A DNA stretch of 24,039 nt. Origin: Pseudomonadota bacterium (GTDB lineage Bacteria; Pseudomonadota; Alphaproteobacteria; Rhizobiales; Rhizobiaceae). A model generated the notes under the pieces. It was not told the DNA's origin, searched no databases, and was given only the letters and a program-made list of their open reading frames with translations. A program made the translations under genes and the position numbers. The stretch is taken from positions 1-24,039 of the forward strand of contig JAEWDP010000146.1 of the NCBI GenBank assembly GCA_023390055.1. The letters run 5' to 3'. Shown piece after piece: positions 1 to 7,057 of this stretch (positions are counted from its first letter, which is position 1; every line of letters begins with the position of its first letter).

Positions 1-816
1 CAATAGGTCGATGAACATTTCTATCGCCGCTGGGTCAATCAGTCGATCATGGACAATAGAAAAGGACTGGATACCGTCTCCATGGCGGTTCACGTCATGA
101 TGATGGTGGCCGTGATGGTGATGTGGCTCTGTTGCCTTTTCATGTTGCAGCCAAAGGTCGACATCAGCAATCTTCGTCGCCGGATCATAAAGGCCATTCG
201 CAAGAATTGCTGCTGTCGCTACTTCGTCAGTGTCTCCATCGGATATGGTGGCGCGAGGATTCAACTCTCGCAAAAACTTTCGAAACGCATCTAGGCTTGC
301 ACCATCAACCAGTGATGTCTTCGACACGATGAGACGGTCAGCAACGGCGACCTGTTTCCTGGCCTCCCCGTGACGCTCCAGCGTTGATAGGCCGTTGACA
401 GCATCAACAACTGTTACAACACCATCAAGCTCGAAGTTCTGCGCTATAACAGGATGACCCATGACAGATTGCATGACTGGTACCGGGTCAGCCAATCCCG
501 TTGTTTCGATAACAACTCTTCGTATGGGCTTCAACCGTCCAGTCTGGACCTTGTCAATTAAGGTTGCCAGGGTATCCACCAACTCACCGCGCACGGTACA
601 GCATAAGCATCCATTGGAGAGTTGAACAAGCGTATCTCCAGACGCCTCGACAAGCAGGTTGTCTATACCAACCTCACCAAATTCATTGATAATGACAGCA
701 GTGTCTGCCATCACCGGATCCTTGAGAATACGATTAAGCAGCGTCGATTTACCCGCACCAAGAAAACCTGTGATGATTGCAACCGGGGTGCGGTTGGAAA
801 CGAGAGCTTCAGACAT
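1..816 (-). CDS. CobW/COG0523-family GTP-binding metallochaperone, C-terminus cut by window edge
   Basis: This is a P-loop GTPase of the CobW/YjiA/ZNG1 family (COG0523); family members insert or deliver metal ions (zinc, cobalt and others) using GTP. My translation from the ATG at 816 gives 272 residues with no stop before the window edge. Walker A is GFLGAGKST at residues 17-25, INEFGEVGID lies at 43-52, the family metal motif GCLCC is at 69-73 (Cys70, Cys72, Cys73), and ETTGLADP is at 104-111. A histidine-rich loop, HHHHGHHHH at 232-240, is typical of zinc-linked members. Family proteins usually have 320-400 residues, so the C-terminal domain lies outside. The start codon shares its A with the upstream carboxypeptidase stop (TGATG), which suggests translational coupling. 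Many COG0523 genes are zinc-regulated, but I found no obvious Zur palindrome upstream of the pair. The metal is not known. Confidence 0.93.
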   Translation of the reverse strand, partial: MSEALVSNRTPVAIITGFLGAGKSTLLNRILKDPVMADTAVIINEFGEVGIDNLLVEASGDTLVQLSNGCLCCTVRGELVDTLATLIDKVQTGRLKPIRRVVIETTGLADPVPVMQSVMGHPVIAQNFELDGVVTVVDAVNGLSTLERHGEARKQVAVADRLIVSKTSLVDGASLDAFRKFLRELNPRATISDGDTDEVATAAILANGLYDPATKIADVDLWLQHEKATEPHHHHGHHHHDVNRHGDGIQSFSIVHDRLIDPAAIEMFIDLL

Positions 817-1913
817 CAGAACGCTGGCCGCGGTAGTGGAATTGGAACATTCGCAATCACATTCTGACCTATCTTGCTCGCAGCAACATTCGAGCCGGGG
901 ATTAATCCTGCAAAGCTGTATTGCGGTGGCCGCGACCGTTCTCTGATGTAGGGTGAATGGACAATCATACGGCCAGCGTCATCACGCCCTTCGCTGCGGA
1001 TCTTGGCCGCCTTGGGATTACAGATCTCTGCACTGATGTCATTCACCGCTGCAGTATCTCCGTAGGGTGCCAACGCCGACAATGGCACTCCCATTCTAGC
1101 CGGTGCAGTCAAGCCTTTCTGTAGGAGGTTGGCAGAATCATCCGCCCGTCCTCCCAAGCTATCCGATCCAAGAACAATCGAGATGACGGCACGACCGTTG
1201 CGGGTGGCAGACGATACCTGGTTAAAACCCGCAGCACAGATAAAGCCGGTTTTCATTCCATCGGCACCATCAAAACGCCCAACGAGCATATTGTAGTTAC
1301 CATAGTTCTTCTTTCCGGTACTGACACCTTCGAGAGCGAAGTAACCGGCATACTCAGGAAATTCACGCTTCAATTGCAGCGCCAGTACTGCAAGATCTCG
1401 TGCGGTCGTATACTGACCTTTTCCAGGTAGGCCATGGGGATTGATGAAGTGTGTCGACCTCATACCGAGCCGCGCAGCCTCAAAATTCATCTTGACAATA
1501 AACTCGTCAAGCGTCCCCCCGACGGTTTCCGCCACAGCAACTGCCACATCATTGGCGGACTTGACCAATAGCAGTTTCAAAGCGCTATCGAGCGTCAGTT
1601 TCGAGCCCGGTTTAAAGTACATCTTGCTTGCAGGTTGAGCTGCGGCCTTCTTGCTCATGGTAACTGGGGTTTCGAGTGACAAACGCCCAGCCTTCAGCGC
1701 TTTGAAGGTGACGTAGGCCGTCATCAGTTTGGTCAAGGACGCAGGATACCACTTCAGAAAGGCATCCTCATGTGCAATCACACGTCCCGTGCGTACATCT
1801 ACGACCATTTTCGGATTCGCAAAACCATGATTCGCCGATATCAAAACGACGATGGCAGCGACGGACGCGATCAGACGCGATGTACACGGCTTCTTGAAAC
1901 AGATGTTTGGCAA
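816..1913 (-). CDS. Serine-type D-alanyl-D-alanine carboxypeptidase (PBP5/6-like, peptidase S11)
   Basis: This is a low-molecular-weight penicillin-binding protein that trims the terminal D-Ala from peptidoglycan stem peptides in the periplasm. All three active-site motifs are present: SLTK at residues 59-62 (acylated Ser59, Lys62), SAN at 119-121 and KTG at 221-223. A signal peptide covers about residues 1-32 (basic start, hydrophobic SVAAIVVLIS stretch, cut near GFA). The start is TTG at 1913, chosen because GAGG lies 8 bases upstream and because it gives a complete signal peptide; the nearby ATG at 1930 is in another frame. The 365-residue length fits the family. The stop overlaps the CobW-family start by one base, so the two genes are very likely one transcript. 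Whether it acts as carboxypeptidase or endopeptidase cannot be told from sequence. Confidence 0.93.
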   Translation of the reverse strand: MPNICFKKPCTSRLIASVAAIVVLISANHGFANPKMVVDVRTGRVIAHEDAFLKWYPASLTKLMTAYVTFKALKAGRLSLETPVTMSKKAAAQPASKMYFKPGSKLTLDSALKLLLVKSANDVAVAVAETVGGTLDEFIVKMNFEAARLGMRSTHFINPHGLPGKGQYTTARDLAVLALQLKREFPEYAGYFALEGVSTGKKNYGNYNMLVGRFDGADGMKTGFICAAGFNQVSSATRNGRAVISIVLGSDSLGGRADDSANLLQKGLTAPARMGVPLSALAPYGDTAAVNDISAEICNPKAAKIRSEGRDDAGRMIVHSPYIRERSRPPQYSFAGLIPGSNVAASKIGQNVIANVPIPLPRPAF

Positions 1914-2238
1914 AGCGGGTTCCTCGTCATGCTGGAAACGAGTGCGGCCATATGGCGCCTATACGGCCAAGCAATGGCAAAGAACGGCGATGGCGTCAAT
2001 GTTCAGGCCGTTATCCCTGCCACAAAAAGTATCGCGCAGCGCTTCAAAAGTTGCGACCAGACATGTTCCGTGGAAACTACCCTGCCTGTCTCGACAGTGG
2101 CAGCTAGAACGCTGCTCGTATGCCAAGAGTTTCAATCGTGAAGTGTCCCGCATCGGTTACTTGGTATAGCTCGACCGATCATTGCAACATAAAAAAGTCT
2201 TGGCTTCCGGAGAGGGCTTTTGTATGGATGCACGCAGT
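1914..2238. other. Gene-poor gap between carboxypeptidase gene and tRNA-Arg
   Basis: I see no convincing gene in these 325 bases. Short open frames exist on both strands but have no recognisable domain, signal peptide or good ribosome binding site. The minus-strand promoter of the carboxypeptidase/CobW pair must lie here, and a candidate tRNA promoter lies at its right end. I looked for an AT-rich Zur-type palindrome, because the neighbour is a COG0523 gene, and found none. Confidence 0.6.
2200..2228 (+). promoter_or_regulatory. Candidate sigma-70 promoter of tRNA-Arg
   Basis: TTGGCT (2200-2205) and TATGGA (2223-2228) are separated by 17 bp, and the predicted transcription start falls a few bases before the mature tRNA at 2239. 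The -35 element, preceded by C, resembles the CTTG-type element common in alphaproteobacteria. The -10 match is only moderate. This rests on pattern and position alone. Confidence 0.4.
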
Positions 2239-2315
2239 GGTCCCGTAGCTCAGCAGGATAGAGCACCAGATTCCTAATCTGGGGGTCACGCGTTCGAATC
2301 GCGTCGGGATCACCA
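2239..2315 (+). tRNA. tRNA-Arg (anticodon CCU)
   Basis: A complete 77-nt cloverleaf. Acceptor stem GGTCCCG (2239-2245) pairs with CGGGATC (2305-2311), with one G-U pair. The D arm contains TAGCTCAGCAGGATAGAGCA. Anticodon stem CCAGA/TCTGG encloses loop TTCCTAA with anticodon CCT at 2273-2275, reading the AGG codon. The T arm contains GTTCGAATC. The discriminator is A, and CCA is encoded at 2313-2315. tRNA-Arg genes are frequent integration sites, but I found no integrase and no second copy of its 3' end in the window. Confidence 0.97.
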
Positions 2316-2672
2316 TTAATTCGCCAGTATTTTCAATATGTTCGTTTATCATCCGCGTCACATTCCAATATGCGCTCCTACGTTATGTTGCAGTGTTAGT
2401 CTTGGTGGCGCGATTCTGACACGAAACCTAACGACGATGCGGGCTTTTTTCAGTTATATCGCGTCGTCATCCGGATGTGTGATGGTTGGCGTAGTATGGC
2501 GTGCTCGACATCTGCGGTTTCTCCCGATTTAGTCTATTAGGTGCCAAAGTGGCAGCACTCCCAGACCGCGTAGCGACCACCAGCATAGACATACGAACTT
2601 TTCAATACTCGTACGTTTGCGGCCAGCTCGGAATCCATTCGTGAAGTTGGGTTGGGCTGTATCGCACTGGTT
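2316..2672. other. Gene-free gap between tRNA-Arg and convergent FAD monooxygenase gene
   Basis: I find no supported gene in 357 bases. The one longer plus-strand frame (2338-2532) has no recognisable motif and no clear ribosome binding site. A small inverted repeat, TGCCA-AAG-TGGCA at 2542-2554, could take part in 3'-end formation for the minus-strand gene but lacks a T-run. No attachment-site copy of the tRNA is visible. Confidence 0.6.
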
Positions 2673-3920
2673 TCACCCTGATCGACTGCAAGGCGATGAT
2701 TTTCCTCTCGATGGATCCCACACGTGCTCCATCCTGAAACCCAGACCGATCAACCGGCCGGCAAGATGTGCAAGAACGGGCCAGCGCGCAATACCTCGAA
2801 TAAAGGCGGGAGGGCCGCTGCGCTGCATTGCATCATTCTGATCCTTGCCGCGCTTACTGCGCATCATTAGTTGCAGCTTCTGTGTCGCTTTTGTAGGAAA
2901 GCTTCGACGTTTTTCGACTGCGGCCAGATCCTGATCCGACAAACACCCGTCATGCAGTGGTCCGGCGAGGATATTTCCCGCAGCCACAGCGTCTTGAACG
3001 GCCAAGTTTACTCCGACTCCACCAATCGGGGACATAGCATGTGCCGCGTCACCGATGCACAATAGTCCTGGTTTCCACCACCGCTTCAGCCGATCTATAC
3101 GGACAGTCAGCAGGCTGACATCTTCGAAACTCCTGATTTCAGCCATGCGTTCGCAGGAAAGTGGAGAAACATCGCTTACCATCTTCCGAAAGACCTCAAT
3201 CCCATCCCTGTGGATTTGCTCGAAATTTTTTCTGCGCAGGACATACCCGCATTGCCAAAAATCACCGCGATCGATGAGGACTAAACCCTGACGAGGGCCA
3301 GCATGCCCCATAACATCCACCGGATCGCCAGGTTGTTTACTTAGCTTCATCCAAAGAACCTCGCTCGGAGCACCTAAGCTTTCGATCTCGAGCTCTCCTT
3401 TTAGACGAACAACCGAATTACGGCCGTCGGCGCCGACCACAAGCTCTGCCCTAATCCTGCTTCGACCTTCCATCGTTTCAATGACAATCCCGGATATTCT
3501 GTTTTTTTCCTCAACAAGGTCGATGACCGTCGCTTGCATCAAGAGACGGAAGTTTGGAAACTCCTTCGCTTTCGTCGCGAGGAAGTTTAGGAAATCCCAC
3601 TGCGGCATGAACGCGATAAATCGGTTTTCAACCGGCAGACGAGAGAAATCCGCAATTGTCACTGTCCTTCCACCCATCTCGGCCGAAAGATTCGGCGCTC
3701 GGGTATGAGGCAATTTCAGGAAATCATCGACCAAGCCTAATTCCCGCATAACTTCCAGTGTCGATGGGTGAATGGTGTCACCGCGAAAATCACGCAGAAA
3801 GTCTGCATGCTTCTCGATGACGACAACATCCACGCCAGTGCGGGCCAGGAGATACCCCAACATCAAGCCCGCGGGGCCGGCGCCGGCAATCACACAACTT
3901 GTTTGAAGATCTTCGTTCAT
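2673..3920 (-). CDS. FAD-dependent monooxygenase, UbiH/PHBH-like fold
   Basis: A 415-residue group A flavoprotein monooxygenase. Family members hydroxylate aromatic or polyketide substrates using NAD(P)H and O2. All three FAD signatures are present: GAGPAG at residues 13-18 with IEK ending the Rossmann segment (Glu36), the DG motif GADGRNS at 163-169, and the GD motif GDAAHAMSPIGGVGVNLA beginning at 290. There is no signal peptide, so it should be cytoplasmic. The ATG at 3920 is 11 bp after the stop of the lysozyme-inhibitor gene, so the two may be co-transcribed. No clear Shine-Dalgarno sequence precedes it (AATAATCAACGCG), so translation may rely on coupling. The last dozen residues are a serine- and basic-rich tail. 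No ubiquinone, phenol or antibiotic pathway genes sit nearby, so I cannot name the substrate. Confidence 0.9.
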   Translation of the reverse strand: MNEDLQTSCVIAGAGPAGLMLGYLLARTGVDVVVIEKHADFLRDFRGDTIHPSTLEVMRELGLVDDFLKLPHTRAPNLSAEMGGRTVTIADFSRLPVENRFIAFMPQWDFLNFLATKAKEFPNFRLLMQATVIDLVEEKNRISGIVIETMEGRSRIRAELVVGADGRNSVVRLKGELEIESLGAPSEVLWMKLSKQPGDPVDVMGHAGPRQGLVLIDRGDFWQCGYVLRRKNFEQIHRDGIEVFRKMVSDVSPLSCERMAEIRSFEDVSLLTVRIDRLKRWWKPGLLCIGDAAHAMSPIGGVGVNLAVQDAVAAGNILAGPLHDGCLSDQDLAAVEKRRSFPTKATQKLQLMMRSKRGKDQNDAMQRSGPPAFIRGIARWPVLAHLAGRLIGLGFRMEHVWDPSRGKSSPCSRSG

Positions 3921-3931
3921 CGCGTTGATTA

Positions 3932-4291
3932 TTACGGTGATGTACAGACGACGCCGGTATGAGCCCCGCCATTCATTAGATCATATAAAGTAGCTTTCGC
4001 TCCTTTCGTCCACCAGACATATTGTCCCCCAGCATATTTTGCTCCCGATGCGGCGATGACATTGGAAGCGACGACAATTGTCCCGTCATCCATGACCAAC
4101 CTGGCAAGATTTACTGATCCAGCATTGATGTACTCGACCTTGATTGTGTCTTTGCCGCACCGATAGTCACTTCGGAGGATCTCGACACTGGTCTCTGCGG
4201 GAAGTCTGACTAAGATATCTTCTCCGCGCACAGTTGTTGTCCCAACAAGCATTGCCACCATGGAAATGCCCGCAATTGCGCTCCTCGCCAT
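3932..4291 (-). CDS. MliC-family lysozyme inhibitor, secreted
   Basis: A 119-residue exported protein of the MliC/PliC family, which blocks C-type lysozyme and so protects peptidoglycan from host lysozyme. A signal peptide occupies about residues 1-23 (MARS start, hydrophobic GISMVAMLVG, cut near VRG-ED). There is no lipobox cysteine, so it looks periplasmic (PliC-like) rather than membrane-anchored. The family signature is clear: SGAKYAGGQYVWWTKGAKATL at about 82-102, matching the known SGARY...W.KG..A.L pattern. Cys45 and Cys115 could form the family disulfide. The start at 4291 is chosen because AAGGA lies just upstream and the signal peptide begins there; a longer open frame to 4603 overlaps dxr and is not credible. 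It is divergent from dxr and is followed 11 bp later by the FAD monooxygenase. Inhibition activity is inferred. Confidence 0.87.
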   Translation of the reverse strand: MARSAIAGISMVAMLVGTTTVRGEDILVRLPAETSVEILRSDYRCGKDTIKVEYINAGSVNLARLVMDDGTIVVASNVIAASGAKYAGGQYVWWTKGAKATLYDLMNGGAHTGVVCTSP

Positions 4292-4418
4292 CCAATTTCC
4301 TTCCGGGTATTTGGTCGTGTCAGATACTAGACCTAGGGTTCCGACAAAGGAATGGAACTCCCCTTGTGAGCCGGCGCTTTCGCTTGTAGACCAACGGCAA
4401 TTCAAAACGAGGGCGATT

Positions 4419-5594
4419 ATGACAGCCGAAAAGCGACGCATCAGTATTCTCGGCTCGACCGGTTCGATCGGAGTCAGCACGCTCGACGTCATTGGACAGC
4501 TGGGAGGACCGGATATCTTTGAGGTTATTGCTGTCACTGGCAACAGCAATATTCCTCTCCTCGCCAAGCAGGCCGTTGCCACGGGCGCACGCCTGGCGGT
4601 CACAGCCGATGAAAATCGCTATGCAGAGTTGAAATCTATGCTTGCCGGCAGTGGCACCCAAGTCGCAGCTGGCAGACAGGCACTGATCGACGCCGCATCC
4701 ATGGATGCGGATTGGGTAATGGCAGCCATTGTTGGGACAGCGGGATTAGCTCCTACGTTGTCCGCCGCAAACCGTGGCGCTGACATCGCACTTGCAAACA
4801 AAGAGTGTCTGGTCTCGGCTGGTGAACTGTTCATCAAGGCCGTAGCACAGGGTGGAGGCCAACTCATCCCGGTCGATAGTGAACATAGCGCCATCTTCCA
4901 ATCCCTTGAAGCAGACCAGCACCATGCCGTAGAGCGGATCATTTTGACAGCTTCGGGCGGACCGTTCCGCACGTGGTCGCGACAGGAAATGGCCAATGTG
5001 ACTGTCGACGTTGCCAGAGCCCATCCAAACTGGTCGATGGGGCTGAAGGTTTCCATAGGCAGCGCATCAATGTTCAATAAAGCATTGGAAATGATCGAGG
5101 CCAAGCACCTGTTCAATTTGGAACCCGAGAAGATTGAAGTCATTGTGCACCCCCAATCCATCATCCACTCGATGGTTGGCTATCGGGACGGAGCCGTCCT
5201 TGCTCAGCTTGGCACTCCAGACATGCGGACCGCGATCGGTTATTCGCTCGCCTATCCAGACCGCCCAGCCCTGGATGTGGAGAGATTGGACTTCGCCAAG
5301 CTTGCTCATCTGGATTTTGAAGCACCGGACGAAACACGTTTTCCGGCCTTGCGTCTTGCACGAACTGCCTTGACGCGTGGTGGCGTTCAAGGTGCAGTGA
5401 TGAATGCTGCCGAGGAAATGACCTTCGAAGCCTTTTGTGCGAGCGAGATAGGGTTCTTGTCCATGGCGGAGATCGCGGAAGCCGTCATGGAAGACATGTC
5501 GGATTGGGATTCCGCTCGAACAATTGAAGATGTGTTTGCGGCTGATGTGGAAGCAAGACGACGGACCCGGGAAATCATCACGAAAAAGAAGTGA
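4419..5594 (+). CDS. dxr: 1-deoxy-D-xylulose 5-phosphate reductoisomerase
   Basis: DXR converts 1-deoxyxylulose 5-phosphate to methylerythritol 4-phosphate with NADPH, the committed step of the MEP isoprenoid pathway, in the cytoplasm. The 391 residues contain the NADPH loop GSTGSIG (12-18), the metal-binding DSEHSAIFQ (Asp153, Glu155), GGPFRTW, PNWSMG, the substrate loop SASMFNKALE with Ser215, Asn220, Lys221 and Glu224, and HPQSIIHSMV. These align with E. coli D150, E152, S222, N227, K228 and E231. Gly214 replaces the Asp221 found in E. coli (VDSATM). The start at 4419 has GAGG 7 bases upstream; the longer frame from 4260 would overlap the divergent MliC gene. dxr usually sits in a uppS-cdsA-dxr-rseP-bamA run; here it stands alone, so a second copy elsewhere is possible. 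It is a true DXR, not the Brucella-type DXR-like enzyme. Confidence 0.96.
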   Translation: MTAEKRRISILGSTGSIGVSTLDVIGQLGGPDIFEVIAVTGNSNIPLLAKQAVATGARLAVTADENRYAELKSMLAGSGTQVAAGRQALIDAASMDADWVMAAIVGTAGLAPTLSAANRGADIALANKECLVSAGELFIKAVAQGGGQLIPVDSEHSAIFQSLEADQHHAVERIILTASGGPFRTWSRQEMANVTVDVARAHPNWSMGLKVSIGSASMFNKALEMIEAKHLFNLEPEKIEVIVHPQSIIHSMVGYRDGAVLAQLGTPDMRTAIGYSLAYPDRPALDVERLDFAKLAHLDFEAPDETRFPALRLARTALTRGGVQGAVMNAAEEMTFEAFCASEIGFLSMAEIAEAVMEDMSDWDSARTIEDVFAADVEARRRTREIITKKK

Positions 5595-5617
5595 CGGCAA
5601 AAGCCGTCATTTCTTTT
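5592..5617. terminator. Bidirectional intrinsic terminator between dxr and hemA
   Basis: TGACGGC (5592-5598), loop AAAA and GCCGTCA (5603-5609) form a perfect 7-bp stem that begins at the dxr stop codon. It is followed on the plus strand by TTTCTTTTC. On the minus strand the far side reads CTTCTTTTTCG, so the same hairpin can also stop the convergent hemA transcript, whose stop codon is about 30 bp away. Confidence 0.85.
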
Positions 5618-5640
5618 CTCTTCGCCAAGAACCGTAACCC

Positions 5641-6855
5641 TCAGGCAACAGCGCGGGCAAGCGCACAACGCGACCACAACTGATGCAGGGCCCCGACGAG
5701 ATGCTCCAGGTCGCCGTCTGAATGAAGTGGCGTTGGAGTGATACGCAGCCGTTCGGTCTTGCGGGGCACCGTCGGATAGTTGATGGGCTGCACATAGATA
5801 TCGAAGCTATCCAGCATGATATCCGAGATCCACTTGCATTTGGATGCATCGCCGACCATTACCGGAACAATATGGCTTGGGTTGGGCATATGGGGGATAC
5901 CGCGCGCATCGAGCAACGAACGGAGCTTCACCACGCTATCTTGATGGCGATGACGCTCGAACGGGCTTGCCTTGAGATGTCGGATCGATGCGATCGCACC
6001 TGCGGCCAGCGCCGGCGGCAATGCCGTTGTAAAGATGAAGCCCGATGCGAAGGAGCGGATAAAATCACACAGGGTGGCGGAGGCTGCTATATATCCACCC
6101 ATGACGCCAAAGGCCTTGCCGAGTGTCCCCTCAATGACTGTGAGGCGGTCCATCAAACCTTCCCGTTCGGCTATACCGCCACCGCGTGGGCCGTACATGC
6201 CGACGGCATGTACTTCATCAAGATAGGTCATCGCCCCATATTTGTCAGCGAGATCACAGATCTCTTTGATCGGTGCAATGTCACCATCCATTGAATAAAC
6301 CGATTCGAACGCAATCAGTTTCGGCGCATTCGGATCGGCAGCCGCCAGCCTGGCCTCAAGATCGTTGAGATCGTTGTGCTTCCATATAACCCGCTCGCAT
6401 TTTGCGTAGCGAATTCCTTCGATCATCGACGCATGATTAAGCGCATCTGAAAAAATGATCAGACCCGGTATCTTCTGGCCAAGCGTCCCGAGGGTTGCCC
6501 AGTTCGATATGTATCCAGAAGTGAAAACAAGTGCAGATTCCTTTCCATGGAGATCTGCAAGTTCCTGCTCGAGACGAACATGATAGTGTGTCGTGCCAGA
6601 AATATTCCGGGTGCCTCCCGCACCCGCGCCACAGTGATCAATGGCCTCTTTCATAGCCTCGACGACGGCAGGATGCTGACCCATGCCGAGGTAATCGTTG
6701 GAACACCAGACCGTGACTTCCTTGGTGCCTTTGTCAGTATGACGCGTCGCACGCGGAAAGTTCCCGCGGTGCCGCTCGAGATCGGCGAATACGCGATACC
6801 TGCCCTCTTCGTGAAGACCATCCAATTCGCTCTTGAAAAATGCCTCGAAATCCAT
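5641..6855 (-). CDS. hemA: 5-aminolevulinate synthase
   Basis: ALAS condenses glycine and succinyl-CoA to 5-aminolevulinate with pyridoxal phosphate, the entry step of the C4 heme/tetrapyrrole pathway of alphaproteobacteria and mitochondria. The 404-residue length from the ATG at 6855 matches rhizobial HemA. Visible features are the N-terminal MDFEAFF and EEGRYRVFADLER, WCSNDYLGMGQHP, GAGAGGTRNISGTTHYH, DEVHAVGMYGPRGGG, and the PLP-lysine motif TLGKAFG with Lys247. The start is chosen by homology to family N-termini and a GGAG about 8 bases upstream; the frame stays open to 6984, but the extra 43 residues are unlike the family. A perfect FixK/FnrN box lies about 150 bp upstream, suggesting induction at low oxygen. 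The gene converges on dxr through a shared terminator. This is hemA in the ALAS sense, not glutamyl-tRNA reductase. Confidence 0.97.
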   Translation of the reverse strand: MDFEAFFKSELDGLHEEGRYRVFADLERHRGNFPRATRHTDKGTKEVTVWCSNDYLGMGQHPAVVEAMKEAIDHCGAGAGGTRNISGTTHYHVRLEQELADLHGKESALVFTSGYISNWATLGTLGQKIPGLIIFSDALNHASMIEGIRYAKCERVIWKHNDLNDLEARLAAADPNAPKLIAFESVYSMDGDIAPIKEICDLADKYGAMTYLDEVHAVGMYGPRGGGIAEREGLMDRLTVIEGTLGKAFGVMGGYIAASATLCDFIRSFASGFIFTTALPPALAAGAIASIRHLKASPFERHRHQDSVVKLRSLLDARGIPHMPNPSHIVPVMVGDASKCKWISDIMLDSFDIYVQPINYPTVPRKTERLRITPTPLHSDGDLEHLVGALHQLWSRCALARAVA

Positions 6856-6997
6856 GTCATACTCCGGAAACCTAGGATCGTTTTGGTTTCTTGCCCGCTT
6901 TTCGTCAACCCCGCACATTGGAATTAATCCAGACTGCGGCAATTGGACATCTTCAACCAGATCCAAGCTGAGCGGTAGTCCCATTTGAACACTTCAA

Positions 6998-7013
6998 CTT
7001 GATCCAAATCAAG
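6998..7013. promoter_or_regulatory. FixK/FnrN/FNR-type anaerobox upstream of hemA
   Basis: CTTGATCCAAATCAAG is a perfect 16-bp palindrome apart from its four central bases, and its core TTGAT-N4-ATCAA is the consensus site of FNR/FixK/FnrN regulators. It sits about 150 bp upstream of the hemA start and downstream of coxM, so hemA is the only gene in position to be activated. With activation at -41.5, transcription would begin near 6964, giving a leader of roughly 110 nt. A weaker inverted repeat (TTGGA-ATTAA-TCCAG, 6918-6932) lies within that leader. Confidence 0.8.
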
Positions 7014-7024
7014 CTGGAGCAGAA

Positions 7025-7039
7025 GGGCGGGTATCGCCC
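7025..7039 (-). terminator. Possible weak terminator after coxM
   Basis: Read on the minus strand, GGGCG-ATACC-CGCCC forms a 5-bp all-GC stem 19 bp after the coxM stop, followed by TTCTGCTCC. The tail is pyrimidine-rich but not a true T-run, so termination may be inefficient. It lies between coxM and the hemA promoter region, where a stop would be expected. Confidence 0.4.
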
Positions 7040-7057
7040 ACTCCTCCTACTCTCTTT

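Noticed and set aside
1914..2238. Zur box upstream of the carboxypeptidase/CobW pair
   Set aside because: No AT-rich palindrome resembling the alphaproteobacterial Zur site could be found by eye.
2239..2315. tRNA-Arg as the attachment site of an integrated element
   Set aside because: No integrase, no repeat of the tRNA 3' end and no run of accessory genes occurs in the window.
4260..4418. Extension of dxr upstream to 4260
   Set aside because: The added 53 residues have no DXR similarity and would overlap the divergent MliC gene. ATG 4419 has a GAGG ribosome binding site and the family N-terminus.
4292..4603. Extension of the MliC gene upstream to 4603
   Set aside because: It would run through the dxr start region on the opposite strand. 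The signal peptide and ribosome binding site point to 4291.
6856..6984. Longer N-terminus for HemA starting at 6984
   Set aside because: The extra 43 residues are unlike the ALAS family, and the 404-residue form matches known rhizobial length.
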